NCBI GenBank assembly: GCA_030562195.1
Contig: CM060200.1
Span: 23,289,023-23,353,022 of the forward strand
Direction of reading: 5' to 3'
DNA: 64,000 nt
Source: Nipponacmea schrenckii
Lineage: Eukaryota; Mollusca; Gastropoda; Lottiidae
Every line of letters begins with the position of its first letter. The first letter of the stretch is position 1. The notes under the pieces are model-generated. The model did no database searches and had not been told where the DNA came from. It was given only the letters and a program-made list of their open reading frames with translations. Made by a program: the position numbers and the translations under genes. This document shows positions 45,159-60,379 of the stretch, one piece after another.

Positions 45159-48100
45159 CTAAAAAAATAATGATAATGCTATCAGAAGGGAAGTTGTAAC
45201 CCCCATGGTATATCATGTCTGGTTAGAATCGATTTTTAACTTCCTGTTGTTTTTACATCATTATCTAGGCATCATGCAACTGAAAATGCTTAAATACTTC
45301 ACACTGAGGACTGGACGTAGATACCAGAAAGATAATCAATAATTTATTTGAAGAACGGGCGTCATTATATTATTTTGCTTAACATGACAGAAACGTCGTT
45401 CTATGTTAAGTCGACGAGTAAAAAACGACTAAATTAATGTAAGTCGCCCAAGCTGTAACTGTATACGGACGATCCAGAAATGATTAATACCCCGAGGGCT
45501 GATATATAACCAATAGTAGAACGCATCTTAGAGAAATTGTTATCCGTGTAAGAAATACAGCATGAATTAGCAGGATATAGCATTAGTTCTCTTTTTTCAA
45601 TCACACTTTGATGTCTTTATATCGCTGTCCAATGACATTAGGAGTCTAAAAGCAAATTATCATCGATTTCTATCTGCTGTGTCTATTAAAAAGATTAAAA
45701 TGAATTATTAATAAAAAAAAAAGAAAACAGAAAATTTGACAATGTTTTCTTATATAGTAAAGCCTAGGTTGATTTCCTTTTATCAAACAAACAGTGTGTG
45801 GCATTAGTATGTATTGTGGTAAAACAATAGTTAATATCGTTTGATAAAGTTCAAAATAGTAATTTGTCTTTTTCTGATTCACGATTTCGACCTCATTTTT
45901 GACCGAATTCTTGTTGATCTATTGAAAATCGTATATTTTCCTTGTCCGCCTTAATGTTTCTTTATAACAAGATAAGGATTGACCTAATAAAAGTTAACAC
46001 AGGACTGTCATTGAAAAAAATCATACAAAACACCAAGTGATTCTAGTACCGGTATTAGATGACGTCCATGTTATCCGAATATAACGACCGCTAACACGGT
46101 TCTTCAGAGTTCTTCACTATAAAACAATTACGACTGTTTTTTCCATCACCTTTACTTGCCTTCTTTGGGCAAAGAAGTATACCTTTTTGCCAGCCCTAAC
46201 TTTTATCGAATCATAAATGACCCTAGACCAATGTAGTTTTCGAACCAGGGAGTTATGTTAAGTTATAAAGCTAATCAAAATAAATTAAACGGTAAAACGT
46301 TCAACTAATACATGAAAGGTTTGAATAACATTTAGTTATTCTTAATTTATCCGATTATGGGATTACTAGCAACGTAATTCATACTTGTTTAATAAATATG
46401 TCTGATGACAGACTTAATGATACTTTAAAACTTAGATTTGGAGTCTCTCGATGTTTTATTATGCCATAATTGACTATTTATCATTTATTTATTATGAGCT
46501 TGTGTGTCCATAATCAAGATTTGACTCTCTTCGGCATTTTGGTCACACATCTAATCAATACATGGAGTACAGTCATCGTAAATAATTTGTCTCAACGGGC
46601 CCTCTTTTTGTACATTGGATTTATTACAAGATTATATTTGAAAAGTAAACCCACGCACGTCTGGTATTATGCTTTAAGGGGAAACATGAAATAAACTAGA
46701 CAGGCTGTCGTATAGCCATACTTTATTTGGGTTTCACCAAAGTTTTCCGTGGTATCAAGAAACGGGTCCCTCACCCTTTGAAAAAAATAATAATGAGATC
46801 TTTATCATCAGTTATATTTCTGTTTCTAGCATGGAAAAATATTTTATTTAGTGTAGCTATTTTTCAAAGATGAATTCGTTTTAGATCAATACATTTCTTT
46901 TTATCACTTTTAAGGTCGTCAAATAGGAATAAACATTTTGAAAAAAAAAAGCATTTTATAGTGTCAAGAATTCGTACAACTGCCTTTCCGTTTTATCCAA
47001 ACCAATTCACAAATAGGTCGACTGGAAGAATTAGTAACAGTGGAAAAAGCTAACTTAAGAATGCCACGATGCCAACATTCTAAACAACCTATTTCAGCCT
47101 GTATTCTACGAAATTCTTAATGGTCAATCAATGGTTAGTTTTATTATTATGTGGGCTGCCTGGAATAAAATGTGAGTAATTAAAATTATAAAGTAACCAA
47201 AAGAAGTCACAAGATTACCAATAATCAGGAAACGTCACGGAAAGAGATACTTACAGCTCATAAAGTTGTATATAAGTGGATTAATTGAGCTATTTATATA
47301 AATGAGTAGATGAACAGTAAGACCAACTGCTGATGGTGTGACGTCTATAATGGGATGATTCGTTAATCTGTAAAAAAAATGGAAATAATCTCAGTATACC
47401 CAACCATAAATTAGTTGTAAATAGTTAATCAGAATCAACTTCATTAGAAACTGGTTCAAGCTGAACAGAATGAGTCGGTCCATCGACAAAATATCTCGAC
47501 ACAGTCTAATTAAAATATAGACCTAACTATCGTTCGTAATTTATTAGTTTCGTTTCGTGTGTTTTTATTAGATATTGGCTTTGAAAGTAACCCATACAGT
47601 AAGGTCAAACACTGTCCTCGTTTGATGTATACTGGAATTCGTAGCATAGTCTCTTCTTGTGACCAAGGCCAGTGCTTCTATAGGAGAGCATCTCTTATAA
47701 CACGAACTGTTTGAACGACCTTTGACCTAACTCAGTTTTAACCAATCACGTCGCTTCCATTCCCTGCGAATGGATAATGTGACGCGAACAATTGGTGCAT
47801 TCTGAGACGTATTAGACTAGCTTATCAAGTCCGCTCAAATAGAAAGTAAAACAATCTGGCTGTTTCTCCACCGCTGATAGAATATAATTATCTTTATTAT
47901 GGATTCACCGAAGAAGTTTATACTAAAACTAAGTTCAAATTAAGTGAATCGGTTAAAAGAGAGTTCATTAGGTTAAAACTTAGTTCGGTCAAAGGTCGTT
48001 CGAACAGTCCGTACTGAAGGGCAGTGTTAGACCTTACTGTAATGGTTACGTACAAAGCCAATAGCTAATAAAAACATTCCAAACAAAAACTAATAAGACA

Positions 48101-51100
48101 CGAACGAAAGTTAGGTCTATATTTTAATTAGACTGATCTTGACAATGAATGGAGCGAATCCTGGGCTGTGTCTTTTGAGTGGTTCAATTATCGAGGCGAG
48201 CTGTGTGCAAATGATTAAACAATATGCATGTGTCTATTCGCAACTCCGGACTACAAACAAAATAACAGTCTTTAAGTCATTTTTGGTCCTATTCCAGTCT
48301 CTTCCATATTAGAAAAAGATGAAACATTTTACAGCCTTAGCGTACCAAGTGGTCGTTTGGGATCCTGTACCGTCAAGAATAAAGAGAATGGACATTGCTC
48401 AGGAAATTAATATCAAATGTAATACATGTACATCAAAGTGAATGCTAAATTCATGGTTTTCTATCGAAAAGAACAATCTAATATCAGGTAAAAGTGTGTT
48501 TTGTCCACCAGTAGCTCGAACAACAGATAGCTGGATAGAAGATATAAATTTGCTGATATTCTTGATGGTTTAATCCATCGTTTTTGCCTCAGGGTATGTG
48601 AAACACGTTAGAGAGGGATACCGGTTAAAATCATTAGTACCAATGTAAACAGGCAGTAAGACATCAAAATTAAACATTAAAATACATAATTTGACATTAT
48701 TAATCGAAATATATCATCGGCTAGTTCAACCAACCGCACCACTATTAAAATTGGATGTTGTGTCTGGTTCCAGGGTCCCCTACAAATAAACACAAACCTA
48801 CATGTTGTAGGCTGTTGAGTTTATACCAAAGGCGTTTAACTATTTGAAATAACATCAAGTAAGGCTGTTGCCTGAAATTAATGATCAAATTGCCAAAGGA
48901 ACGGGCGAAAGATGATAATTCTGGAAACCAATACTGATAGTTGATTAATATTTATCAGGCATTTTTTGATCATTGTTTTTTAAAACAAATAATTTGTCCT
49001 ATTAAGATCGCGATGTTCATGCACTCTTTGAGCCATTGCTAAGTAAAACGGTGAACCACAACTGATCCTAGTGAAGTTATATTTTTTGATAAATAGGAGC
49101 AAGTAAAAATCAATAGACATACCTCAAAATGTTCCACACATAACCAGGCAGAAAGCACAAAATAAAGCAGATGACAACCACTATCAACATTTTTGCGATT
49201 CTCCTTCGAGCTTGAAGCTGATACGACATATTCTGACAACTGCGTTCTAAAATTAATGCAATATGATATCAGCTTCTTTAAAACACGGGGGTCAAATTTC
49301 AATTAGTTCTTTTTATAATTTTGTCACTGGAGAGTTTTTGTTAACATTTAAGATTAATCCGGACTGTGAACGTGATAATAGATATGTTAATATTTAACCA
49401 TATACTTTGGGCAGCAAGTGGGAATTACAAATTGGACTTGCCTAAATAATTCTGATCAGATAATAGTACAAAAAATCACAACTATTGTATTTGGAAGATA
49501 ATTCGGTGACATCAACGTTATTGATATACGAAAGATGACCCACATGATCAATTATTCCTCGAAATTAAATAATTGCGGCTAATCATATATGATTATTATT
49601 TTACATTTCTTATAATAATCAGTTATAATATTAGATATTTGGGGGTGATTCAACAATATGCTATCTATATGGGTGCAAGATCAAAAGAAACAGTTTGCGC
49701 ACATTTTTAGATCCTCTTTCGTGGATGTAACATCTCTATGTTTTGGGTTTCACAAAAGATTGGGTACAACCTTTGAGTTGTGTTCATGACGTGTGATCAT
49801 ATAACGTTAATTGTGCCAATCATGGCCACAAACTTACCATTTAAAAATTCCCCGTCCTTTATACTCGACCATAAACTGAAGGCAACAGAGAGGTACGTAA
49901 ACCCCATGATAGTAATAGGAAGAAGAAAAAATAATGTCAAGCACACTATCTCATTCACTAAGGCGGCTTGTCTGTGTTCATATGGCGTACATGCTGACAT
50001 CAGTATCGTCAAATTATCAGGAATCAGAGAGTCTGTTGTCACAGAAAAAATAATAAGACGTGGAATCGATGCCACGTGACCAATAATCCATATAGTTATG
50101 ATAGCAACAACAACGTGGTTTCTGTTCTCTTGAAATTTCACAGAATGACAAATGGCCAGCCATCTTTCAATTGAAATAGATGTTAATGTTAACACTGACA
50201 CTATTACTGACACGCTCTGAAAGTAGAAAAAAGGCTTCAGTAACATGATTAGTATGGATCTGATTAAGGTCGCCACTTCCTAATAAATAACGGTTAAGGA
50301 GAATGTGAATCGTGCACTGTTATTTGCGAAACGAAGATATCATAAAATTTATAACTGTACATGTAATTATTATAAATATGACATTATTGCTGATATTTAC
50401 TTCATTTACCCTTTTATTTCGAAATACTTAACGGATATTTTTTAATTATACAGTTGCTGTCTTAAATAAAAGATGTCGCAATCAGTCATTTTTTTTAACG
50501 CAATGTACAAAATATAAGCGTTTTATTTGACTGCTAGGTCATTTTGACTAAAACAATTCTAAAGAGAGAATGAACATTAATTTATATCATTAAAATGTTT
50601 CAAACACTAACTGATTAATCTTGAATCCAATCTTGTATTGTAAGGATTCTATAACATTTTTTTCTGAACACATTTGTTAACATTACTTTGGTCTCTTAAT
50701 TCCCGTTTTACTTCACCGGAAATTGATATTTTCCATTGTCATCAATGAAGCTGTTGACAGAATAACGGTAATGCGAACCGTCATTATTATCAAACATAAG
50801 GCTAGCATTATGAAAACAAAATATTATTATAGTTTATGAAGATGTCCTCGGGGAAACAGATTGACTAGAGATGATAATATTGGCGTAATCAAAAGTGTAG
50901 TTGATAGAATATGAAATTGTTTTCATCGAGAGTACTGATTTACAATTCTAGATTAATAAATGGTTTGAAAGTCAGTAAAATGAATAAAAGACATACATAA
51001 TTTGCAACGTGGTAACTGATGAACGTCCGCCAAGAGTGACAGTCTTATCATGAAACGGATATATTTCCGTTTTAGATTCAATTACTGGGTAGTGAGAGAA

Positions 51101-54100
51101 ATCACTTCGAACAGCTGTCGGACTCGATAAAGAGATAAAAAAAAAACCCAATAAATGACTATTTGAAAATGCTGTCCTTCACGCAGACACCATTTCTGTT
51201 CTGTGATCTGTTCCGAAATTGGTTAATCCAAAGCCAGTATATAGTTAGAAACCATAGAAACTATTGGAGTACCTCACCAACTGATCAGTTATGTCTGGAT
51301 TGAAGATAATGGATATCCTTTAGTCTAAAATATGCCAATGGTAGTAGAAAACAACATATTTGTCTGAATTTACTTAAAAATACAGGATGCTTGTGCTTTC
51401 CCAATTAGTTTGATGACAATGAGATCTTCATTGAAATGCTTTTCAGATAATGTATACGTAGTTTATGAAGAAATAATAATTGATAATTTTTTCTTCATGC
51501 AAATTTCGAAGCACTTTATCCATGTAAATTACAATTTAGCTGAAGACTTTTACATAACCATCAAATACAGACAAGAATTAATTTAATTTGTAGCTTAGTA
51601 GTTAAAAGTTACTCTTTCCAAGACAAGCAATTTCCAGTCTGTATCTTTATGCAGATTTATTTATTACATTTTTATGGTTAAATCTAGAATTAAGTCCAAA
51701 GTTAATTGAATTGTGGATCAATCATTGTATTTTAAACGATAGAAAGTATGGCTATCAGAATGTCTCTTTTAAGCTCATCGTCGTTTTACGATTTAACTTA
51801 ACAGAACGTGGGTACAAAAATAATTGCCGTGCATATCTGAATTATTTGCTCATCGAACTATGTTGCGCTGAAGTTCAGAAATCATTACAATATGGTTCCG
51901 AATGAACCACTCTTAAAAGTCATTCTGTCAACAAGTTAAGTCTCGGCTTTTCTGGAAATTGGTATAAGGGGGATGCTAGTCAAAGACTGTAGTTTTAACG
52001 AAAAAAGTAGATTTTTTATTACGAGAAACCAGAGCTCTGATTGGACCACTGAAAGTGAACCATTTCGGGCTATGTTTATTTCTTAACTTGTTAAAAGGGG
52101 GTTTTCCCCAGGTTAATGTATGTATTATACTTAAAAAATACCTAAAATTAAAAGGTTTTCTCCATTTTTTAATTTAAATGGAAATTTATACAAAAAAAAA
52201 TTTTAACAAAATTTGAAAAAATAAAAGCAATTCTATTTTTCTTAGATTAGATCAAAAATTTATATCAAAATCCATAAAGAGGCCTATTAAAATTTTAATT
52301 TGAATTGAATTTTCTGTCAAATGACCGAACTGAAACTAACATATGCCAGTAGGTGTATTGCCTACGCCTCCGAGATGGACTTGAAGGTATTTGTGCTGTT
52401 AATTAAGCGGATGGGCACTCAAAAGTTTTTTACATGACATGATAAAGTGGTAGGGTGAACAGTGAACAGATTCTGGAAGAGAAACTTTCTATTTTCACCA
52501 TCAATGAATATCAAATTGAACCGAATGGACATTAACTAAAATTTAACGAGAGATTTGGGAAGTGTTGTTGCTGATGTTCAAGTTCAAAGATTGACCTTTT
52601 TGTTACGTTGATCTTTATTAACACTTTATCCACCATATCTACTTCTGGTCTTACACGTGTACCAGCCAATTAACCTACATAATTACTTTTCTATTGTATA
52701 GCATATTCTATTGATGTGCAATGGCGATGTTTCGTATCTTTACAATTTCCATATCAAGTAATGTTTATTAGTTCTGAAGTTGTAAAAAAAAATTTATTTT
52801 ATGAATATTTAATCTTCAATCAATAAATCTCGAGAAAAAAGTTTTTAAAAATTCTCTTAGGAAAAATTAATTCCCACTTTTTAAGATGTAATGCGTAACA
52901 TTCTGTCACTGAAATGTCACAAAATGAATTGAAACAATAATAGATAGCTTTTAAATGAAAATTTTCTAACAGATATACTGAGAGTCTCGGAAGTCTTTTT
53001 TTTTTTTCCTCATGACGTTTCATGATTTATTTATAAAAAAAATTAAAAACATGATCCAACGTCGATTATTTCTGCTCCTCTTCTCTCTTTCTCTTCTCCA
53101 CAATGGTAAGTAAAGGCTATATAGACTACCTTGTGCATAGACGAACATAACCCGATTCTAGATTTGAATATAATATTCCAATACTATGATTAGATTCATT
53201 TCTAAAATCTGCAGGATGATAATAAAAATGTATGTTTTTCAAATAGATTAACTGATTAAATTTATAAAATGGTCATTATATACATAGTTAAAATAGCTGC
53301 TGACAGACAATAAAGTGTGTCTGCTTGGATATAACTTATCCTGTCTTATGCGTTCCACGACCCAAAGAAGCATAATATGCGAAAACCCTGCTTAACCAAT
53401 TAAACAGGTATTTCAAAGCTCCGCTTAACTCGAAGTCTGTGCGCTATCCCGGCTTATAAAAAATACGTTTATCTCGAATTCGTGTAAGTCAGATCACTGG
53501 ATATGTCAAACTAATATCACGGTCTCAATTATAAATTAGATTTCGTTGTTTCTTTGGGGCGAGTCTCTGTATTTCCCATATTTAACTGAATTGACATATT
53601 GCTATTATAAGAGGAACAAAATAAAAACGAAAAATATTGAAATATATATTAGCAACGAATTGTCCATTTTGATATTATCGCTACTATCGCTAATCGGTAT
53701 AATTGTCAATATTTTTAATATATGTAAAGAGAATCTGATAATCTTAACGATTATATTGTCAAACCATTTCAGATTACTCTGTAATATATATCCCTTTAGT
53801 GTCTATTTATATGAAATATGAAAAAATCCAGGATAATCTTCCAGAGTGCTCTACGTGCACATCCACGGAGCTTTATAGATGATTAGAAAACGAACAATTT
53901 CACATAAACATTAAGTTTTCTCAACAGTCTGTTTCGTAGTAGGTTTCCGTCTTGTTCTCCTGACGAGTGGTAGCAAATCTACTACGAAACAGACTGTTGA
54001 GAAAACTTAATGTTTATGTGAAATTGTTCGTTTTCTAATCATCCCTTTAGTGTCTATATATATTGTGTGTAAAACTCATTTCATAATGTTTTACTTGATT

Positions 54101-57100
54101 AAAAAAATAGACTATGTTCATAAGCTGTTATTAATCGGAAAATATCCAGACAAAACTGCCCTTTCCAGTAAAAAATAGATAATAAATTGAGTTTTCTAAC
54201 ATGCCACTTTGTTGAACATCATATATTTTTCCAATAATGTAGAACAGATAAAAAAGTTAAAAATTAAGGGATGTCGAATGGAAAGCACTGATTCTCCTTT
54301 CTGGTCCATTCAAAAGGTCGTATGTGTGAATCCATGAAAAGTTCCGATGATTCCGTTCTACAATTTAATCTAAAAAGGAATCACTTATTAGTCTCACTTA
54401 AATAATAGCCTTCCTTGGTTGATTGAGCCGGTTTATTGAATGATTACACGTTAAAAAGCAAGTATGAGCCAGCTGCAGAATAAAACAAATTTTTTTTTAA
54501 AGTTTTTTACGTTTCTCAATTAAGGTTAATACTTGTACATATTTCGTCCAATCATATAACATAACAACCAAGAGATCACCAGTGTTGTAGCTGACCATAA
54601 ACATTACTATCCAAAGAGTATATATACTGTACACAGACGTATAGTTAACAATACTACTTCATTATGAGAGAATCAAAAAAATAAAAAATGAAATAGATAA
54701 TAATAATAAAAATCATACTTAATGTTACAGAGACCATGGAATTAACCTCACAATTAGATGGAAAGTTGGATGAATGGATTAACTTTGTAATCACCCTGTT
54801 AATTAATCACCACTGCTATATATTCTCTTTGCTTTGTTATCTTGTATCATAACGTCGTAAGTTAATTCGTTTTATATACACAAAGTTCTATAAAGTCGCA
54901 ATTTATTATCCTAACATTTTATATTGCTCTAGTTGTAATCCTTAATTCCCAGCTTTCTTATGTCCCAGCTACCCTTCCATCTTGTATGACTGGTAGATTA
55001 AGTTTATGTTCTCTTTCAGGGGATGCTAGACAAACTATTATCAAATCAGATGATTCTGTGTTACGAATTTAGTAGTTGAAAAACCTTTTCATCTCTTATC
55101 ATACCAATTTATTCTAGCCTTAAAATTTACTTTCCAACTTCTGTGTGTTCATGAAGTTCTGGTAATCTTTGATGCTTCAATTATCTGGTCTATTTCTATT
55201 ATTCGAGTCTTATCCCTTGACTGTTTATTGCAACCGCCACTGTTCTCCGATTAATAAAGGTTATTATATATTTCTATAAAGATATGTGCGTCTTCTGTTT
55301 AATAAATATGATATGAATAATCTTTCTGTTTCCTCAAAATTATCAGTAAATACTTTAGTGGTGGTCAGATTAGTCTAGTCAATTAGGAGCTGAATAAGAC
55401 ACGTAGTTAACATATCAGTCATAGTGTGAATAAAAAAGATGGACTTATGTCATAATAAGACATTCGGTTGTGTCAATGCATAATATGCCGTAAACTATTT
55501 TATTTTGTATTCTATTTTAAGAGAAATTATACAATTTACATCAAAGAAACCCATAGTTTATTTTCCTGAACTAGACGGAAGATCTGTATATACCTTATTT
55601 ATACCATATTTATACCATAAGGTGTAGACAATTTATTCACGTACAGTCCAAGAGAACCACGACCATTGTTGTAGAGGTATGACGCCACTAATTAAGACCA
55701 GTCTTTCTTATTATTCTAGCTATGCCAGGAAATGGCGTCTTCGTCGGAGTCAAATTGGCCGTGACGTCATGGCAATCAATCACTTCATTACTCCAATTAA
55801 ACGATGGTTTTCAGTTGCTATAACCAAGTTTCTTCGGGACTGTGATATCAAGAAAATGCCATTTATCTATAAATGAACGCCAGATCAATTCTATTAATGA
55901 TTGTAACATCAACATTCCATTCCAAAAGTATGTGGCCTTTTAAGATGTTAAATCCACTTTCATAGTTATGTCAGCAACTGTTGACAGACGAATAAATTTA
56001 TAGGGGCGTAAAAAAATATCAAAAACTTCGTAATTTATACCTGACAAACCTGACAATAGTTTTGAAGTATGCTCTTCACAATTAGGTTTCCACTAGATCA
56101 ATCTGGAGCTTCGAAAAAAAGAGAATGCCCATTTGATTGGTTGAACGGTCCCGTCGATAGATTGGCACTTTCTGTGCTTAAAATAATGGCCGATTTCTGT
56201 TATTGACATACTGACAGTATTCAGTGCGTAAAATAATGGCCGATTTGTGTGCTTGACATAATTACAGTTTTCTATGCTTGTCATAATGGCCGATTTGTGT
56301 GATTCCTGACCGATTTTGACGAAACTTGGCACGATAATTTGTTATCACCTTAGGATGAACCCTAATGAAAATCAGATAAATCGAAAAATATTTAGTATCA
56401 GTTTTTACCCTTTTTTTCAAAAATCGTCAAAATTTTACCTTGTAACCCTCTAGAAGGCACAATGCTTTACAAATTTTTACTGAACTTGCTGGTTTTTGGA
56501 TCGTAAACACTTTTCAAGACACAATACCTTACTGATTTTGATGGATTATTGCCTTGTTATTGGGTATAATTAGGATTTTAATCAAACTTGTTGCGCTTGG
56601 CCTATTGACAGTTTTTTTTTTTTTGTGCATGGCTTAATGATAGTTTTTGTGCTTGGCTTAATGATAGTTTTCTGTGCTTTGTTTATTAACAGTTATCTAC
56701 ATATGCTTGGCTTTATGACAATTTTCTGTGCTTGGCTTAATGGCAGTTTTAAGTGCTTCGGTTAATATCAGTTTTTATTGCTTGGCTCAGTAACAGCAGT
56801 TTTCTGTGCTTGGCTTAATAACAGCAGTTTTCTGTGCTTTGCTTATTGACATTTGTCTATTCTATATCTAGTCGCTGGCCTATTTCAATCAAACAACTTT
56901 TTAATAAAGGAAAAAAGATAACCTTGTTTATTTTTACAGTAATTTCTTTCATTTACAAGATTTCTACTTCTAAGAATGGACGTTGCACTTTACCGGACAC
57001 CATGACTAAAGTAAAGATTATGCGACGATAAAAAATTTAATAATTATTGAAAAAGGCTTCTGTGCCAATATCAATTATTTCATTATTACATTCCCTGCTA

Positions 57101-60100
57101 AAGCTGTATTAATTTCGTCTATTTAACAAAATACACCGCTTAAGGAGCATCGTGACTGTCTCAAAAGTATAATTCTTACATGTCCATTATGGTCTAAAAT
57201 CACTGCTTTTCATTCAAATACCATATCATACATTCGATAACCTTACCCAGGTACATGATCTTTGTACACTGTATTTATTTCAACAATCCGACAATATAGA
57301 CAGAAATCATTTGTTTAATCGTTTAAAATTACTCTCTCAATAATGTTAACATAAGAACAAGATAAGAAAATATTGCTTTTGCATGAGAGGTCAGGCTTGT
57401 ACATGTTCTCTAAAGAAATATAACCATCAGCATGATTATCATCTACCTGTATTTTTTGGCATAAGTGTTTGAAAACTTAAAGATGGGTTGCCTTATTTTC
57501 ATATATATATATATATACCATAAGTGGACCGGTAATACTTATATCAATAGAAAGTAGAGGTGTTCTAATGACTGGGCAAAATGTCAGATGGTCCCACATG
57601 TCATTAATTAACTCGTAAATAGGCTAATTATGACCGGAATTCCCACGGTAATGTACCAACATAGGTATGTACGTCAAGTCTCAAATGTCGTCCAAATGTC
57701 GTTGATCTTTTCTTTGATCATCCAGTCTGTCAATTCGGTACATAAATCATGACGTAACCGGATGTAGTTGTTATTGCCCACATTCCTTAATATTTTCCAC
57801 AACAACAATTGCATTTTGGTATTACATTTATTATCTCTGCAAAAGGCAATAAACGGTTAAATATCACTTTGTAAAAACATTATGGATGAATCTAATTAAG
57901 TTTTAACTCACTAATAATAAAATACAAAATCAATTTTTAGACGCCTTCATTCATATGACGTCATTTGGTCACGTGAACAAACATAGAGTCTAAGTTTAGT
58001 CAAATGGATTCCACAAGCATTTCTACGTCCACATAGGTCTTTTGAACTTGAGAATACATGGATTATTCATTAGAAACCCCAATTAATCAATTAGTAAGCT
58101 GACTTTGGCTCTAATTAAAGGGACAAAAAGCATACGACGTCGAGCTGAACTCAATTGGCGCAACACCAGTCTTACTATTCATAAAGAAATCTATCGACAG
58201 GAAAAAAATAATGTAAATAGACTTATTAACAATGCCAAATCCCAATTCTACTGTAACAAAATAGAAACTAGTTGTAACAAACAAAAGGAACTTTTTCAAA
58301 TAGTCAACAAACTTTTAAACCCGGACTCGTCAAGAACTATTCTTCCAGATTGCAACAGCAATCTCGAACTGACTGAAAGGTTTGCTCACTTCTTTTCTGA
58401 TAAAATATCAATAATTCGGCAGAAACTGTGTGATTTTAATATCTCATCTGATTACACCTAAGATGATGAACCTACGTCAGCTTCCTTTCACAATTTTGAA
58501 CCAGTAAATGAAGGAATTGTTTCATCTATCAAAAAATCAACAGCTCCAAAATTGTGCGCATTGGATCCCCTCCCCTCATCACTGATCAAAGACAATTTAG
58601 ATCTTTTTCTGCCCGCTATAATTTACATAATCAATTCAAGTTTTTCTGAATCTAAGATGCCAGATAGTTTTAAACTTGCCAACGTGATACCTGCCATAAA
58701 AAAGTCAAATCTTGATCGAAACTTACTTAAGAATTACCGCCCTATTTCGAATCTAAGCTTTGTTTTAAAAAGTCTAGAGAAATGTATTGCTAAGCAACTT
58801 ATCTCATATATCGACCAGAATGATCTTCGTGAAAATCTTCCAAGTGCATACCGTAAATTTTACAGTACAGAAACGGCTCTTGTCAAAGTTCATGATGACA
58901 TTTTACGCTATCTGGACAATAACAACTGCGTATTTTAAATACTCTTGGATTTGTCAGCAGCTTTTGACACCATTGACCCCAACCATTTTAAAGAGACTAC
59001 AAAAATGAATTTGGTATTAAAGGATCAGCACTCAAACTCTTGGAATGTTATCTTACTGGTCGAAAACAAAGAATAATTATTGATGGTGTAATCTCTAGTG
59101 ATCATGACATTCTTTACGGCGTAACCCAAGGATCGGTTTTAGGACCAATTTTATTTACTCTTTACACCACCCCTGTTGCAAACATTGTTAAAAAACATGG
59201 CCTTAAGTATCACATCTATGCTGATGATACACAATTATATATGTCATTTAACCCCCATACTAAAGTTAATTTTATTAATAGTAAAGACAATGTCGAAAAT
59301 TGCATAAAAGAGATAAAAATTTGGATGTCGAAATATTTCTTAAAACTTAATGGTGATAAAACTGAATACATGTTAATTGGTTCAAAATATAATTTAAAAA
59401 CTGTAGATAATTCATTATCTCTCCATATTGAAAATTGAGACATTTCCCCTGTAGCCTCAGCCAGAAACATAGGTGCACACTTTGATACTGGTATGACGAT
59501 GTCAGTTCAGATTAATAATATTTGTAAAACTTGTTACTTTCACATCCATAATATTGGAAAAATTCGTAAATACCTGACCACTGACCATACAAAAACACTG
59601 GTTAATGCTTTTATTACCTCCAGATTAGATATGTTCAATTCTCTATTAGCTGGCTTGCCAAATAAATTGTTAAATAAATTACAAAAGTTCAAAATACTGC
59701 CGCTAGACTTATCACAACTACCAAAAGACTGGAATATATTACCCCTTTTTAATGCAGTTACACTGGCTTCCCATACATTATAGAATTGAATTTAAAATAT
59801 TATTACTTACTTATAAATGTTATAATCAAATTGCCCCAAAATATTTATGTGATGTCATATCCAAGCAAACAAATTCTCGCAACCTACGTAGCCCTAATGA
59901 TATTTACAAATTGAAACCTATCACCAATTATTTTAATTATGGTGAACGTTCCTTCTCCTATCTTGCTCCAAAACTCTGGAATAATCTTAAACCAAATAAA
60001 AAAAATGAAATGGATATTAGATCATGTTCTTCAGTGGCATCTTTTAAATCAGCTTTAACGTTTTTATAAAAAAAAATCTTTCATTAACTAATTAGTTTTT

Positions 60101-60314
60101 AATTAGATTTTAATCTTTGTTTTTTACCTGATATTTTAATATTTTATATTTATTCATCTTAAGTAATTGCAATATTTTAATTTAATCATTCACTTTATTT
60201 GAAATGGATTTTTAACTGTATGTTTTTTAATATTAGCAAATTTAATCCTATATGTGTACTAAGTTTTGTAAAGCGCCACTGAACACCTTCGTGTGATAAA
60301 TAGCGCTATATATG

Positions 60315-60379
<65 letters not shown>

